Notes under the pieces: model-generated
What the model was told of the DNA's origin: nothing
The model's database searches: none
What the model saw: the letters and a program-made list of their open reading frames with translations, nothing else
Assembly: GCF_036688685.1 (NCBI RefSeq)
Contig: NZ_JAQQPS010000013.1
Coordinates: 124,001-188,000, forward strand
Direction: 5' to 3'
DNA length: 64,000 nt
DNA from: JALYUM01 sp036688685
GTDB lineage: Bacteria > Pseudomonadota > Gammaproteobacteria > Burkholderiales > Burkholderiaceae_D
Shown: positions 35,916 to 44,590 of the stretch, piece by piece
How the letters are laid out: the number at the start of each line of letters is the position of its first letter
Numbering within the stretch: position 1 is the first letter of the stretch
Position numbers and translations under genes: made by a program

Positions 35916-36997
35916 GGCGTGGGCGCGCGCGTGTCAACCTCGGCGATCACCGACATGCCGGGGCGCAACCGCCTGGCCAGCGGATCGTTCGCATCGACCG
36001 CGATGCGCACCTGCAGGCGCTGGGCAATCTTGGTGAAGTTGCCGGTCGCGTTGTCGGCGCGGATGACACTGAACTCCGAACCCGTGGCCGGCGCCAGCCG
36101 CTCCACCCGCCCCTTGAGGCGCGCATTGCCCAGGCCGTCGACCTGCAGCTGCGCCGCCTGGCCAGGCGCCATGCGCGCGGTCTGGGCTTCCTTGAAGTTG
36201 GCCACCACCCACACCTGGGATGGGACCAGGGCGAGCAGCTGGGTGCCCGGCGTCACGTACTGGCCAAGCTTGACGCCAATTTCACCGGCGCTGGCCGCGC
36301 GCGGGGCGCGGATGCGGGTGTTCTCGAGATCGATCTCGGCCAGCTGGACGGCCGCCCGGGCGCCCTCGATGGCGGCCTCGATGAGCTGCTGGTTGACGTC
36401 GACCGAGCGCAGTTCCTGGCGCGCCACCTCGATCGCGGCGCGGGCCTGGCCGGCCTGGGCGTCGGCCTGGCGCTGCGCCGCCTCGGCCTGGCGCAGGGCG
36501 CTCTCGGCCTGCTCCTGTTCGCGCTGGGACACCGAACCATCGACCACCAGCACCAGGGTGCGGCGCGCGTCCGGCTTTGCGCGATTGACCTGGGCCGCTG
36601 CATTCGCCTGCTGGGCCGCCGCCGCCGCTAGTTGGGCCTGCGCGTTGGCGATGCCGGCCTCGCGCGCCCGGCGGGCTTGCGCGACATTGGCCAGATTGGC
36701 CTGCTGCACCGCCAGCGCCGCACTGGCCTGCGCCAGGCGCTGGCGGAAGTTGCGGTCGTCCAGCCGGACCAGCAGCTGTCCCTGGTCGACCGTCGCGAAG
36801 TCGCGCACCAGCACCTCGGCGACATACCCGTCGACCTTCGGTGCGATGACCGTCACGCTGCCGCGCACATACGCATTGTCGGTCGCTTCGATGTCGCCGC
36901 GGAACGGCGGCAATTGCCACGCATACAGCACGAGGATGACAGCGCCGACGGCCGCGGCCACGATGCCGATGCTGGCAAGATGCGGGATTTTTCGCAT
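35912..36997 (-). CDS. HlyD/EmrA-type membrane fusion protein
   Basis: 361 aa from ATG 36997. One N-terminal membrane helix (IGIVAAAVGAVILVLYAW), then a biotinyl-lipoyl-like half (TDNAYVRGSVTVIAPKVDGY), a long Ala/Gln-rich coiled coil (about residues 85-205), the second lipoyl half and a barrel domain. Typical EmrA architecture. It bridges the MFS pump in the inner membrane and the outer-membrane channel. The coding region lies 13 bp after the MFS stop. Confidence 0.92.
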   Translation of the reverse strand: MRKIPHLASIGIVAAAVGAVILVLYAWQLPPFRGDIEATDNAYVRGSVTVIAPKVDGYVAEVLVRDFATVDQGQLLVRLDDRNFRQRLAQASAALAVQQANLANVAQARRAREAGIANAQAQLAAAAAQQANAAAQVNRAKPDARRTLVLVVDGSVSQREQEQAESALRQAEAAQRQADAQAGQARAAIEVARQELRSVDVNQQLIEAAIEGARAAVQLAEIDLENTRIRAPRAASAGEIGVKLGQYVTPGTQLLALVPSQVWVVANFKEAQTARMAPGQAAQLQVDGLGNARLKGRVERLAPATGSEFSVIRADNATGNFTKIAQRLQVRIAVDANDPLARRLRPGMSVIAEVDTRAPTP

Positions 36998-37010
36998 GCT
37001 GGGCCGGGGT

Positions 37011-38612
37011 TCAGGAAAGGTCGGCGGACTGGCGGCGCAGCCCCCGGATGGCGAGCACGCCAAGCCATAACAACATGGCGCCGGCCAGCCAGGCGGTGCA
37101 GGCGAACAGTTCGTTGTAGGCCAGCACAATCGCTTCACGGCTGATTTGCTGATGCAGCAGCACCAGGCCCTGCTGGGCGCGCGCGGCGGGATCCGTCACA
37201 ACGCGCCCCAGCGAGCCGGTCAGCTGGGCCAGGCGCAGCCCCACCTGTGGATCGCCCAGCGCCAGATGCGCGACCAGTGCCGCGTAGTGGAACGCCTGGC
37301 GCCGCGCGACAAAGGTGCTGACCCACGCCGCGCCGAGCAGGCTGCCCAGGAACTGCGCCGCGCTGAACGCGGCGAGGAAGCTCACCAGATGGCGCCCGCC
37401 GTCCGCCATCACGGGACCGAAGCCTTGCAGCAGCGAGGCGGCAAAGAACAGGCCCAGTCCAACTCCCAGCAGGGTCTGGCTGACGTAGAACTGCTCGGGC
37501 CGGCTCAGGGAAGTGGCGTGGCTGTCCATCCATGCGGCGCACAGCACCAGGGCCACGGCGACGACCGACAGCAGCGGGATCGCGCGCCTGGCCGCCATCA
37601 CGGCAGCCAGCACGAAGCCGGCCAGCAAACCCGCGCTGGCCAGCGCGAACAGGGTGCGCATTTGCGTGTTCGACTGGCCCAGCGCCAGCATCAGCCCGAC
37701 CACGCCCACCGTCTGCTCCGACAGAATGATGCGAAACAGCAGCATCGCCAGCACGAAGCGCAGCATGTAAGGGCTGGCCAGCCAGCGCAGGTCGAGCAGT
37801 GGCGACGGGCGATTCAGGTCGATGAGGGCGTAAAGCGCGATGCAGACGATGCCCAGTGCCAGGCACCAGCCCAGCCAGGGTGCATCGGTCCACCAGGCCA
37901 GGCGTCCCTGGGAGATGGTCACGCACAGCAGGGCCAGGCCGCTGGCATACAGGACAAAGGGCAGCAGGTCGCCCGCCTCGAAGGCGGCCTGGCGTGGCTG
38001 CGGCTGCAGGGGCACGGCGTGGATGGCAGCCACGCTCAGCGCGGCCAGGGCCACGTCCAGCAGGAACAGTCCATGCCAGCGCCCGGCCGCAAGCAGATCG
38101 GGAGAGATGACGCGGCTCAGTGGCCCCGGCAGTTGCAAACAGGCGAAGCCAGCCAGCAGCGCCAGCGGGGCGAGCTTTTGCGGCAGTGCTTCCATGATGT
38201 AGAACACCGCCAGCGTGCTCAGCGGCGCGGCGGCCACGCCGAGCGCGGCGCGCACCGCGATGGCCGAGCCGAGCGTGTCGGTCAGCAGGTGCAGCGCGCT
38301 GATCGCCAGGAACAGCCACAGGCTGGCCACCGAGAACGCGCGCAGTCCCACCTGCAGGCGCATCTTCGTCACCAGCAAGGTGGCCCACAAGCCGGTCGCA
38401 GAATAAGCGGTCGTCAGCCAGCTCGCTTCGGCCAGGGTCGCGCCCAGCGCGCCCTGGAGGTCAGCGAGGTTGTTGTTGACCAGATACAGCCCGAAGCCCT
38501 GGGTCAGTCCAACCAGCATGCCGGCCGTTGCGCGCGCGAACGGCAACGCTTTCGGGGCAGGCAGTCCGGGCGCCGGGTCGAACCGGGCAACGCTGGCAAG
38601 GTCTGGTGACAT
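37011..38612 (-). CDS. EmrB-type MFS transporter (DHA2 family)
   Basis: 533 aa with about 14 membrane helices; first gene of the efflux operon. The N-terminal NNLADLQGALGATLAEASWL resembles the DHA2 drug:H+ antiporter pattern. With the HlyD and OEP proteins downstream it should form an EmrAB-TolC-like pump exporting hydrophobic compounds. The promoter region upstream carries a copy of a 76-bp repeat also found before ccoN, and it is divergent from a MocR-type regulator. Confidence 0.9.
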   Translation of the reverse strand: MSPDLASVARFDPAPGLPAPKALPFARATAGMLVGLTQGFGLYLVNNNLADLQGALGATLAEASWLTTAYSATGLWATLLVTKMRLQVGLRAFSVASLWLFLAISALHLLTDTLGSAIAVRAALGVAAAPLSTLAVFYIMEALPQKLAPLALLAGFACLQLPGPLSRVISPDLLAAGRWHGLFLLDVALAALSVAAIHAVPLQPQPRQAAFEAGDLLPFVLYASGLALLCVTISQGRLAWWTDAPWLGWCLALGIVCIALYALIDLNRPSPLLDLRWLASPYMLRFVLAMLLFRIILSEQTVGVVGLMLALGQSNTQMRTLFALASAGLLAGFVLAAVMAARRAIPLLSVVAVALVLCAAWMDSHATSLSRPEQFYVSQTLLGVGLGLFFAASLLQGFGPVMADGGRHLVSFLAAFSAAQFLGSLLGAAWVSTFVARRQAFHYAALVAHLALGDPQVGLRLAQLTGSLGRVVTDPAARAQQGLVLLHQQISREAIVLAYNELFACTAWLAGAMLLWLGVLAIRGLRRQSADLS

Positions 38613-38658
38613 GGCGGTATTTCCATGGAGTGCAGGTGCACGGACAGTGCCGGCGGCC

Positions 38659-38734
38659 GCTGTTGCGTACCCAATAGTAGGGTGGGCCGATCTTCCCGGG
38701 TAGGCTCAGAAACCGTTCGAAGAAGGCGTATCAG
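38659..38734 (-). repeat. 76-bp promoter repeat, copy A (efflux operon)
   Basis: This segment aligns without gaps to 44355-44430. The last 38 bp on the plus strand differ at only one position, and the block CCCAATAGT is also identical. Both copies lie on the same strand relative to the downstream minus-strand operon, 47 bp (here) and 67 bp before the first start codon. Possible shared regulatory element or a dispersed repeat. No protein or RNA function recognised. Confidence 0.75.
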
Positions 38735-38855
38735 CCGCCTCGGACAGTCCATGCTCGTCATTGAAGCAATGTGGCATTCATGTTAACCTTGTTCGTAAAT
38801 ACAGAGTCTTAATTGTCGACAACGCGTGTGTCAGTCTTTAACGTGAGGGGGACAG

Positions 38856-40286
38856 GTGATCCGATACAAGGAGTACGCCGATGAACTTGCTCAGCGAATT
38901 CAGGCCGGACACCTCAAGCCTGGCGACCGCTTGCCGTCGATACGCGCAGTCAAGCGCCAGCGGGGCGTCAGCGCATCGACCGTGTTTTCGGCTTACTACC
39001 TGCTGGAAACGCAAGGCTACGTCGAGGCGCGCAACCGGTCCGGCTACTACGTCAGCGCCAAGATGCCGCTGCCTGGCCTGGCAGAACGCCCCACCCCGGT
39101 CGCGCAGGCGCACGCCCTGCCGCTGGATTTCTCCACGCTTGCGTGCCAGATGCTGGCACAAGCCGGACAGCGCAACCTGGTGCCGATGGGGTCGGCATTT
39201 CCCTCGCCAGAACTGTTCCCGTTTGATCAATTGGCCATGAGCATGGGGCGCGCGCTGCGCCGCATGGACCCGTGGCAAACCGTGGAAGATCTTTCGCCCG
39301 GCAACCCGGCGCTGCGGCGCCAGATCGCCATGCGCTACGGGACCTTGGGAATGGACCTCGCGCCGGCCGAACTGGTGGTCACCAGCGGCGCCATGGAAGC
39401 CTTGAATCTTGCACTCGAGGTGACGACGCAGCCAGGTGATCTGGTCGCGATCGAGTCGCCGGCCTTCTACGGCGCGCTGCAGGCCCTTGAACGGCGTGGC
39501 CTGCGCGCAGTCGAGGTGCAAACGCACCCGCGCACCGGCGTCGAACTGGCGTCGCTGCGGCGGGTGCTCGACACCCATGCAGTGAAGGCCTGCTGGTTCA
39601 TGCCGACGTTCCAGAATCCCATGGGGTGCACCATGCCTGACGAGGCGAAAGCGGCGCTGGTCGGCCTGCTGACGACGCGCCAGATCCCGCTGATCGAGGA
39701 CGACGTCTACGGTGAGCTGTACCACGGCCCGCGCCACCCGCCGCCAGCCAAAGCGTGGGACCGCGAGGGTTGGGTCTTGCATTGCGGTTCCTTCTCGAAG
39801 TCGCTGGCGCCGGGCTACCGGATCGGCTGGGTGGCCGCGGGTCGATTCACGGCACGGCTGGCCCGCCACAAAATGATGAGTTCGCTAGCCACAGCTCTGC
39901 CCTCGCAGTTGGCCATCCTTGATTTCCTCCAAAAAAGAAGCTTCGAGCGCCATCTGCGCGCGCTGCGCCACGCGCTGGCGCGCCAGCAGGCCGCAGCGAT
40001 TCGCGCGATCGGGCAGTACTTTCCCTCCGCCACCAAGGTGACGCAGCCCCAGGGCGGCTATTTCGTCTGGGTCGAGCTGCCGGCCGACATTGATGCGCTC
40101 GCCGTTCATCAGCAGGCCGGACAACAGGGCATCGGCACCGCACCGGGCCACTTATTTTCGGCCGATCACCGCTACAGCCATCATCTGCGCATCAATCACG
40201 GCTATCCCGGCGACCTGCGCAGCGAGGCATCGTTCAAGGTGCTGGGGGAGATCGTGCATCGCAACCGTGCGCGCTCCGGGACATAG
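38856..40286 (+). CDS. MocR-type regulator (GntR HTH + aminotransferase-like)
   Basis: 476 aa from a GTG start. An N-terminal GntR winged HTH (residues about 1-70, PGDRLPSIRAVKRQRGVSAS) is fused to a fold-type I aminotransferase domain with the PLP-Lys in GSFSKSLAPGYRIG and the nearby LIEDDVYGEL Asp. This is the MocR/PdxR architecture, in which PLP or an amino compound modulates DNA binding. It is divergent from the efflux operon with a 243-bp gap and might regulate it. The 3' end overlaps the membrane-protein gene on the other strand by 53 bp. Confidence 0.9.
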   Translation: MIRYKEYADELAQRIQAGHLKPGDRLPSIRAVKRQRGVSASTVFSAYYLLETQGYVEARNRSGYYVSAKMPLPGLAERPTPVAQAHALPLDFSTLACQMLAQAGQRNLVPMGSAFPSPELFPFDQLAMSMGRALRRMDPWQTVEDLSPGNPALRRQIAMRYGTLGMDLAPAELVVTSGAMEALNLALEVTTQPGDLVAIESPAFYGALQALERRGLRAVEVQTHPRTGVELASLRRVLDTHAVKACWFMPTFQNPMGCTMPDEAKAALVGLLTTRQIPLIEDDVYGELYHGPRHPPPAKAWDREGWVLHCGSFSKSLAPGYRIGWVAAGRFTARLARHKMMSSLATALPSQLAILDFLQKRSFERHLRALRHALARQQAAAIRAIGQYFPSATKVTQPQGGYFVWVELPADIDALAVHQQAGQQGIGTAPGHLFSADHRYSHHLRINHGYPGDLRSEASFKVLGEIVHRNRARSGT

Positions 40287-40818
40287 CCAGGCGCAGGCAG
40301 CACCAGATTGCGAGCGCGCCGGAGGCGAGTACCAGGCCGATGCCGGTAGCGGCCTGGTCGTCAACCAGGTAGGCATTGCATAACTGCGTGGACTGGTCCT
40401 GGTACAGCATGCCGACGACGGCGGTCATGGCGCAAAAATTCCCAATGAAAAAAATTTGGATGATGCCGTTGGCTCTTGCCATTGCCCCGGGCAACGCGGC
40501 GCCAAGCGCAAACAGGGTGCCAAATTTGAGCGTTTCCGCCAGCGCGTCGGTGGTACTGCGCTCAAGGGCACGCGGGATCATCCAGTAAGCACTGACAAAC
40601 AGCGCCGCAGTGAACACACTCAAGCCATGGCGGTCGAACGCGGCGGCGCGCTGACGCCAGCGGGGGTTGCCCGACAGGAGCCACCCTGCGGCCGCGCTGC
40701 ACGGTAGCTGCAGCAACATGTGCCTGAGCATGGTCGCTTCCAGCCATTGATGTGCAAGCGCGGCCGCAAGAAGGCAAAGCGAACCCGTCACGACGCGCAT
40801 CGTTCGGCTGCCGGTCAT
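40234..40818 (-). CDS. membrane protein of the cbb3 oxidase cluster, unknown function
   Basis: 194 aa with about five hydrophobic segments (e.g. GSLCLLAAALAHQWL, FTAALFVSAYWMIPRALE, GTLFALGAALPGAM, GIGLVLASGALAIWCCL). No family recognised. The start overlaps the SCO gene stop (ATGA type), so it is the last gene of the oxidase operon and may act in assembly or copper handling; that is inference from position only. Confidence 0.65.
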   Translation of the reverse strand: MTGSRTMRVVTGSLCLLAAALAHQWLEATMLRHMLLQLPCSAAAGWLLSGNPRWRQRAAAFDRHGLSVFTAALFVSAYWMIPRALERSTTDALAETLKFGTLFALGAALPGAMARANGIIQIFFIGNFCAMTAVVGMLYQDQSTQLCNAYLVDDQAATGIGLVLASGALAIWCCLRLAMSRSAHGCDARSPPAP

Positions 40819-41453
40819 GATCCGTCCCGCGTTACAACGGCATAGCGCAGGGCACCGTCCTGGTCGTCGAGGTCAATGATGCGGACCAGCCGTCCGGCGC
40901 GGTCGACGATGTGGAACGCGGCATTGTGCTGAAACTCACCCAGCGGCGCAGGCAAGACGACGATGCCAAACGCTGCCAGCAGCCTGCTTCGCTGCTGGGC
41001 GTCGGGCACGCTGGCGAACTGCCATACGGCCGGCTGCGCGTGTTGCCGTTTGGCGTAGTCCTGCAACACTGCAGGCGTATCGCGTTCGTCAAAGCTGATG
41101 CTCAGCAGTCGTATTTGATGTTGCATGCCACGCGCAATGATCTCGGACTGCATCTGCTGGTACTGGCTTCCCAGTACAGAACAGATCGCGTTACAGCGGG
41201 TATAAATGAAGGTAACAATCGCCACCCGGCCATCATGCCGGAGGTTCTCCTGCAGTGCCATCACGCGCGGCGTCGCAAGCGCGGTGGGCGGCAGCAGCAG
41301 CGGATGCGCGCTGATCTGCAGGCGGCGGCCACTCTCGGTGGAGACGATGCGAAAGCCCAGCGTCGCCTCGTATAGCGCAGCAATGCCCAGCGCGCTCACG
41401 AGCAGCAGCGCCGCGAGCGTCCATGTGCTATTTGAACTTGGTGAGGTCGTCAT
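40815..41453 (-). CDS. SCO1/SenC family copper chaperone
   Basis: 212 aa. One N-terminal membrane helix, then a thioredoxin-like domain with the copper-binding CxxxC (Cys87/Cys91 in YTRCNAICSVLG) and the third ligand His176 in FQHNAAFHIVD. Family members insert copper into the CuA or CuB site of haem-copper oxidases. The start at 41453 overlaps the cytochrome c gene end by 26 bp, so it is coupled to the oxidase operon. Confidence 0.9.
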   Translation of the reverse strand: MTTSPSSNSTWTLAALLLVSALGIAALYEATLGFRIVSTESGRRLQISAHPLLLPPTALATPRVMALQENLRHDGRVAIVTFIYTRCNAICSVLGSQYQQMQSEIIARGMQHQIRLLSISFDERDTPAVLQDYAKRQHAQPAVWQFASVPDAQQRSRLLAAFGIVVLPAPLGEFQHNAAFHIVDRAGRLVRIIDLDDQDGALRYAVVTRDGS

Positions 41454-42018
41454 CGCCGTTCCAGGGCGTACTCCGGTCCTTGCTGGCCTCGCGCTCGGCC
41501 TTGACCACGTCCGGGCTGACTTTCGCCGCAGCATTGCCGAAATTACCGCGTACAAAAGTCAGAATCGCGGCAATTTGATTGTCGTCGAACCTGGCTTTGA
41601 ACGACGGCATCGCACCGTGATAGGTGGTTCCCTTGACCGTCAGACTTCCCGTGATGCCATGTAAAAGTATGCTGGCCAGCACCCGGTCCTGGCCAGCAAC
41701 CCATTCGGACCCGGCCAGCGGAGGAAAGGCGCCAGGCACGCCGGCGCCGCTTGCCTGATGGCAGGCTGCGCAGTTGGCAGCATACAGCTCGGCGCCGTTG
41801 GCCGACGAAACGCTTTTGACCTTCTCTTCAAGGGTGGAGATTGTGCGCAGGTCCCCAAGCGTGGGGTCGTCGTCGCGCTGGTTGATGAAAATGTAGGCGA
41901 CCGCCCAAATAAACACCCCGAGCACGAGCGCAATGACGATCCATGGCACGGGCCTGTTCATTTCCTCGGGATCCGGATTTTCACGCGCCCGAACCTGCTG
42001 TTTGCGTTGGTCAGCCAT
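41428..42018 (-). CDS. membrane-anchored monohaem cytochrome c of the oxidase cluster
   Basis: 196 aa. One N-terminal helix (PWIVIALVLGVFIWAVAYIF), then a single haem c domain with NCAACH (Cys83, Cys86, His87) and a likely Met ligand in YHGAMPSF. It sits in the position usually taken by ccoP but has one haem site, whereas CcoP has two. It probably delivers electrons to the CcoNO core. Start at 42018, 15 bp after ccoO. Confidence 0.85.
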   Translation of the reverse strand: MADQRKQQVRARENPDPEEMNRPVPWIVIALVLGVFIWAVAYIFINQRDDDPTLGDLRTISTLEEKVKSVSSANGAELYAANCAACHQASGAGVPGAFPPLAGSEWVAGQDRVLASILLHGITGSLTVKGTTYHGAMPSFKARFDDNQIAAILTFVRGNFGNAAAKVSPDVVKAEREASKDRSTPWNGDDDLTKFK

Positions 42019-42033
42019 CGCCCGATGCCCTTG

Positions 42034-42621
42034 TCATGGTTGGGTCGCTGCGCGCACCGGATAGGTGTGATCCAGGGCCTGCAAATAGGCGACCAGATCG
42101 AGCACCTCGGCTTTCGCAACCACCACATTGCCGATCGGGTTGAAGCCCGCGGGCATTTGCACGACTCTGTCGCCCGGCTCCGCCGCGCCTTTCACGTCGA
42201 ACAGGAAGGGATAGGCCGGCATGATGGACGCCGCCGTGTACGCCCGTGGCTGAAACAGATGGGCGAGGTGCCAGTCGGCGCTGGGTTGCCGCGCGCCGAT
42301 ATTAAACAGGTCGGGGCCGGTGCGCATGGTGCCCAGCAAATGCGGCTTGTCAAAAACGTAGTCCGCCGCGACCGACGCGCGCCCCCAGCCGCGCTTGTCG
42401 TCCGGAGCCTGCGCTTTGTCGCGTGGCTGCTGGGAGTGGCAATACACACAGCCATTCTGGATGTAGACCGCGCGTCCGCGCAGCTGCGCCGTAGTGTAGG
42501 GATGCAAGGCAGCGGGCGCCGCCAGGTTTTTCACTTGAAAAAACGGTAGCACGATGAAGGCAGCAGTGGCCAAGGCAAGCGTCACCATTGCGCCACCAAG
42601 GAGTTTGAGTTCGTCTTCCAT
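42034..42621 (-). CDS. ccoO: cbb3-type cytochrome c oxidase subunit II
   Basis: 195 aa. N-terminal helix (MVTLALATAAFIVLPFF) and one haem c motif CVYCH (residues 58-62) in IQNGCVYCHSQQPRD, matching the CcoO/FixO core; the axial Met is probably in SIMPAYPFLF. It is the membrane-anchored monohaem subunit passing electrons to CcoN. It is 2 bp downstream of ccoN. Confidence 0.92.
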   Translation of the reverse strand: MEDELKLLGGAMVTLALATAAFIVLPFFQVKNLAAPAALHPYTTAQLRGRAVYIQNGCVYCHSQQPRDKAQAPDDKRGWGRASVAADYVFDKPHLLGTMRTGPDLFNIGARQPSADWHLAHLFQPRAYTAASIMPAYPFLFDVKGAAEPGDRVVQMPAGFNPIGNVVVAKAEVLDLVAYLQALDHTYPVRAATQP

Positions 42622-42623
42622 GG

Positions 42624-44288
42624 TCAGGCTTCAGCGCTGTGCGCAGCAAGGTGGCGCGTATGCAGCAGCGCTGCCCCGGTACGCGCCGGCCCATGCCGCA
42701 ACGCCATCGCGGCAAAGTGGGCAGCGAAAACCAGATGGCCCAGCGTCATGATGAAGCCACCCACCGAGCGCATTCTGAGGTAAGGCATCGTCACGATGAC
42801 CGAGTCGATGAACGGCCTGGACGCGTCGAGCATGGCGAGGCCTTGCAGCCAGCCGCCAATGGTCAGGCTGATGAAGTACACCGAGAAACCTGCGACGACG
42901 AGCCAGAAGTGCGTCGCGATCAGGCCCGGGTACGGCCACTCCCATGACATCACGCGCGGCATGACGAAATAAATCGCGCCAAACATGACCATCGTAAAAA
43001 ATCCATACACACCAAGATGTGCGTGCGCCACGGTGAAGTGGGTGAAGTGGGTGATGGTGTTGACACTCCGGAGCGCTTCGACGGTTCCCTGGATGGAGCT
43101 CAGCGTGTACATCATGCCGCCGAGAACAATAAAGCGCAGCGTCGGCGAATAGACCAGTTTACCGAAATGGCCGCGCATGGTCATATGCTGGTTGATGGAA
43201 AACGCGATCACCGGCACCAGCATCATCACGCTCTGAACGATGGACAGGGTGATGAGCCAGCCGGGAACCGGGCCGCCAATCAAGTGATGCCCGCCCACTT
43301 GTCCATAAAAAAACGCAAGGGTCCAAAAACCCAGCAGGGAGAGGTTGTAGGACTGAATCGGGCGGCCAATGATTTTCGGCAGAAAATAGTAGACCGATGC
43401 CAGCGCCATCGGCGTGTAGAAAAGGCCGAGCACGTTGTGGCCGAACCACCAGTTCATGGTTGCCTGTTCGACGCCAACGTGAACGGCGGGCAGATTGGCG
43501 ATCAAAAACAGAATGGGGAACCAGAACAGCGCAGCCCCCATATACCAGATGGAAACGTAGAGATGGTCGACCTTGCGCGCTTGCAGCGTGTAGACCAGCG
43601 GGACGCCGACCAGCGCGCCGCCAGCGACGAGCAAAATGTCGACCTGCCATGGGATTTCAAGCCATTCCATACCATCGCTCAAGCCCACAGCGATGCATCC
43701 AAGGCCGGCGATCAGCCCTGCGGTCCAGAGCATGCAGCCAACGATGGCGACTCTGCCGCCGACCAGCCTGGTTTTTAACAGGCGCGGCAGCAACCAGATT
43801 GCAATGCCGAGTGCCGCCATCGGCGCCCAGCCGTAGGCGACCGCGTTGAGGTGAATCGTGCGTAGCCGGCCGAACGTCAGCCAGGCCTGCTGGACGAGGA
43901 AGTCGGGTTGGTGAAGCTTGATGGAGCTGGTCAGGCCTGCAAGGGAGGCGACGATCAGCCAAATCACGGCGCATGACAAGAGAAGGAAGACCACAAAGGC
44001 GGACGACCGGTCGGCTTCCACGCGCTCGCGCAATTGCTGCTGCAGAACCGCATCGTGCGCTGTGCCAGGCGCGCCTGCTGGTCCGTGCTCGCCCTGCCCC
44101 GACAGTCCGGCCTTTTGCGCGGGTGTGGCAGCGGGCTCTTCAACGGTACCGATTTCGCCCTCTGAAAAAATCACGTTGGCGGCCGCGGCGGACGGGTCGA
44201 ACAGGCGTTTGCGCAGCGACCAGATGAAGACAAACAAACCGGTGATCGACAGTACGAACGAAGCGAGCAAAAGCGCGACGGTGTTCAT
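42624..44288 (-). CDS. ccoN: cbb3-type oxidase subunit I with CcoS-like N-terminal extension
   Basis: 554 aa, about 80-90 longer than usual CcoN. Residues 1-50 look like the small assembly protein CcoS (one helix then IWSLRKRLFDP), followed by a Gly/Ala/Glu linker and a complete 12-helix catalytic subunit. Ligands are conserved: His146 (low-spin haem b), His284 and His334/His335 (CuB), His422 (haem b3) and His424 (haem b), plus Tyr328 six residues before His334, as in the His-Tyr cross-link of cbb3 enzymes. It is the first gene of the operon and should reduce O2. The motif after the double His (LIGGPVPGW) differs from canonical HYTALPDW and marks a divergent subfamily. Confidence 0.9.
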   Translation of the reverse strand: MNTVALLLASFVLSITGLFVFIWSLRKRLFDPSAAAANVIFSEGEIGTVEEPAATPAQKAGLSGQGEHGPAGAPGTAHDAVLQQQLRERVEADRSSAFVVFLLLSCAVIWLIVASLAGLTSSIKLHQPDFLVQQAWLTFGRLRTIHLNAVAYGWAPMAALGIAIWLLPRLLKTRLVGGRVAIVGCMLWTAGLIAGLGCIAVGLSDGMEWLEIPWQVDILLVAGGALVGVPLVYTLQARKVDHLYVSIWYMGAALFWFPILFLIANLPAVHVGVEQATMNWWFGHNVLGLFYTPMALASVYYFLPKIIGRPIQSYNLSLLGFWTLAFFYGQVGGHHLIGGPVPGWLITLSIVQSVMMLVPVIAFSINQHMTMRGHFGKLVYSPTLRFIVLGGMMYTLSSIQGTVEALRSVNTITHFTHFTVAHAHLGVYGFFTMVMFGAIYFVMPRVMSWEWPYPGLIATHFWLVVAGFSVYFISLTIGGWLQGLAMLDASRPFIDSVIVTMPYLRMRSVGGFIMTLGHLVFAAHFAAMALRHGPARTGAALLHTRHLAAHSAEA

Positions 44289-44354
44289 GGCTTTGATTGG
44301 TCAATGTTTCGGCGTGGGCAGTGCGGGCGCGGCGCTGCGTCGGTCCCGGCAAGC

Positions 44355-44430
44355 GCTGTTGACGACCCAATAGTGGCGCGCCGCCGTCGGTCCGGGTAGG
44401 CTCAGAAACCGCTCGAAGAAGGCGTATCAG
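44355..44430 (-). repeat. 76-bp promoter repeat, copy B (ccoN operon)
   Basis: Second copy of the element at 38659-38734; ungapped, with one mismatch in the terminal 38 bp. It lies 67 bp before the ccoN ATG in the same orientation relative to the gene. The central 18 bp diverge between copies, which suggests conservation of two separate blocks. Confidence 0.75.
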
Positions 44431-44502
44431 GTACTGCAGGCGGCGCTCAGGTCGCTGTACCTGGCCATCGACATTCAAAAAGTTCGATACGTGGATATTG
44501 CG

Positions 44503-44519
44503 ATATCGAGATATGTAGA
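44503..44519 (+). promoter_or_regulatory. ArsR operator before the Old Yellow Enzyme gene
   Basis: ATATCG-NN-ATATGTAGA recurs at 45757-45773 before the arsR gene. Two identical 6- and 9-bp blocks at the same spacing argue for a shared binding site. It lies 71 bp upstream of the preferred TTG start. Confidence 0.7.
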
Positions 44520-44590
44520 TTATGATGCCCTTCTCGCTGCCTGGACGACCCCGTCCCGCGGCATCCCGCAATCATGCCAAGGACCCTATT

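Noticed and set aside
37146..38609. 487-codon plus-strand frame opposite the EmrB-type gene
   Set aside because: Antisense low-complexity shadow of a 14-helix transporter.
44293..44304. FNR/ANR-like inverted repeat TTGATTGGTCAA before ccoN
   Set aside because: Spacing between TTGA and TCAA is 4 nt, but FNR-type boxes need 6; it also lies in the RBS position of ccoN.
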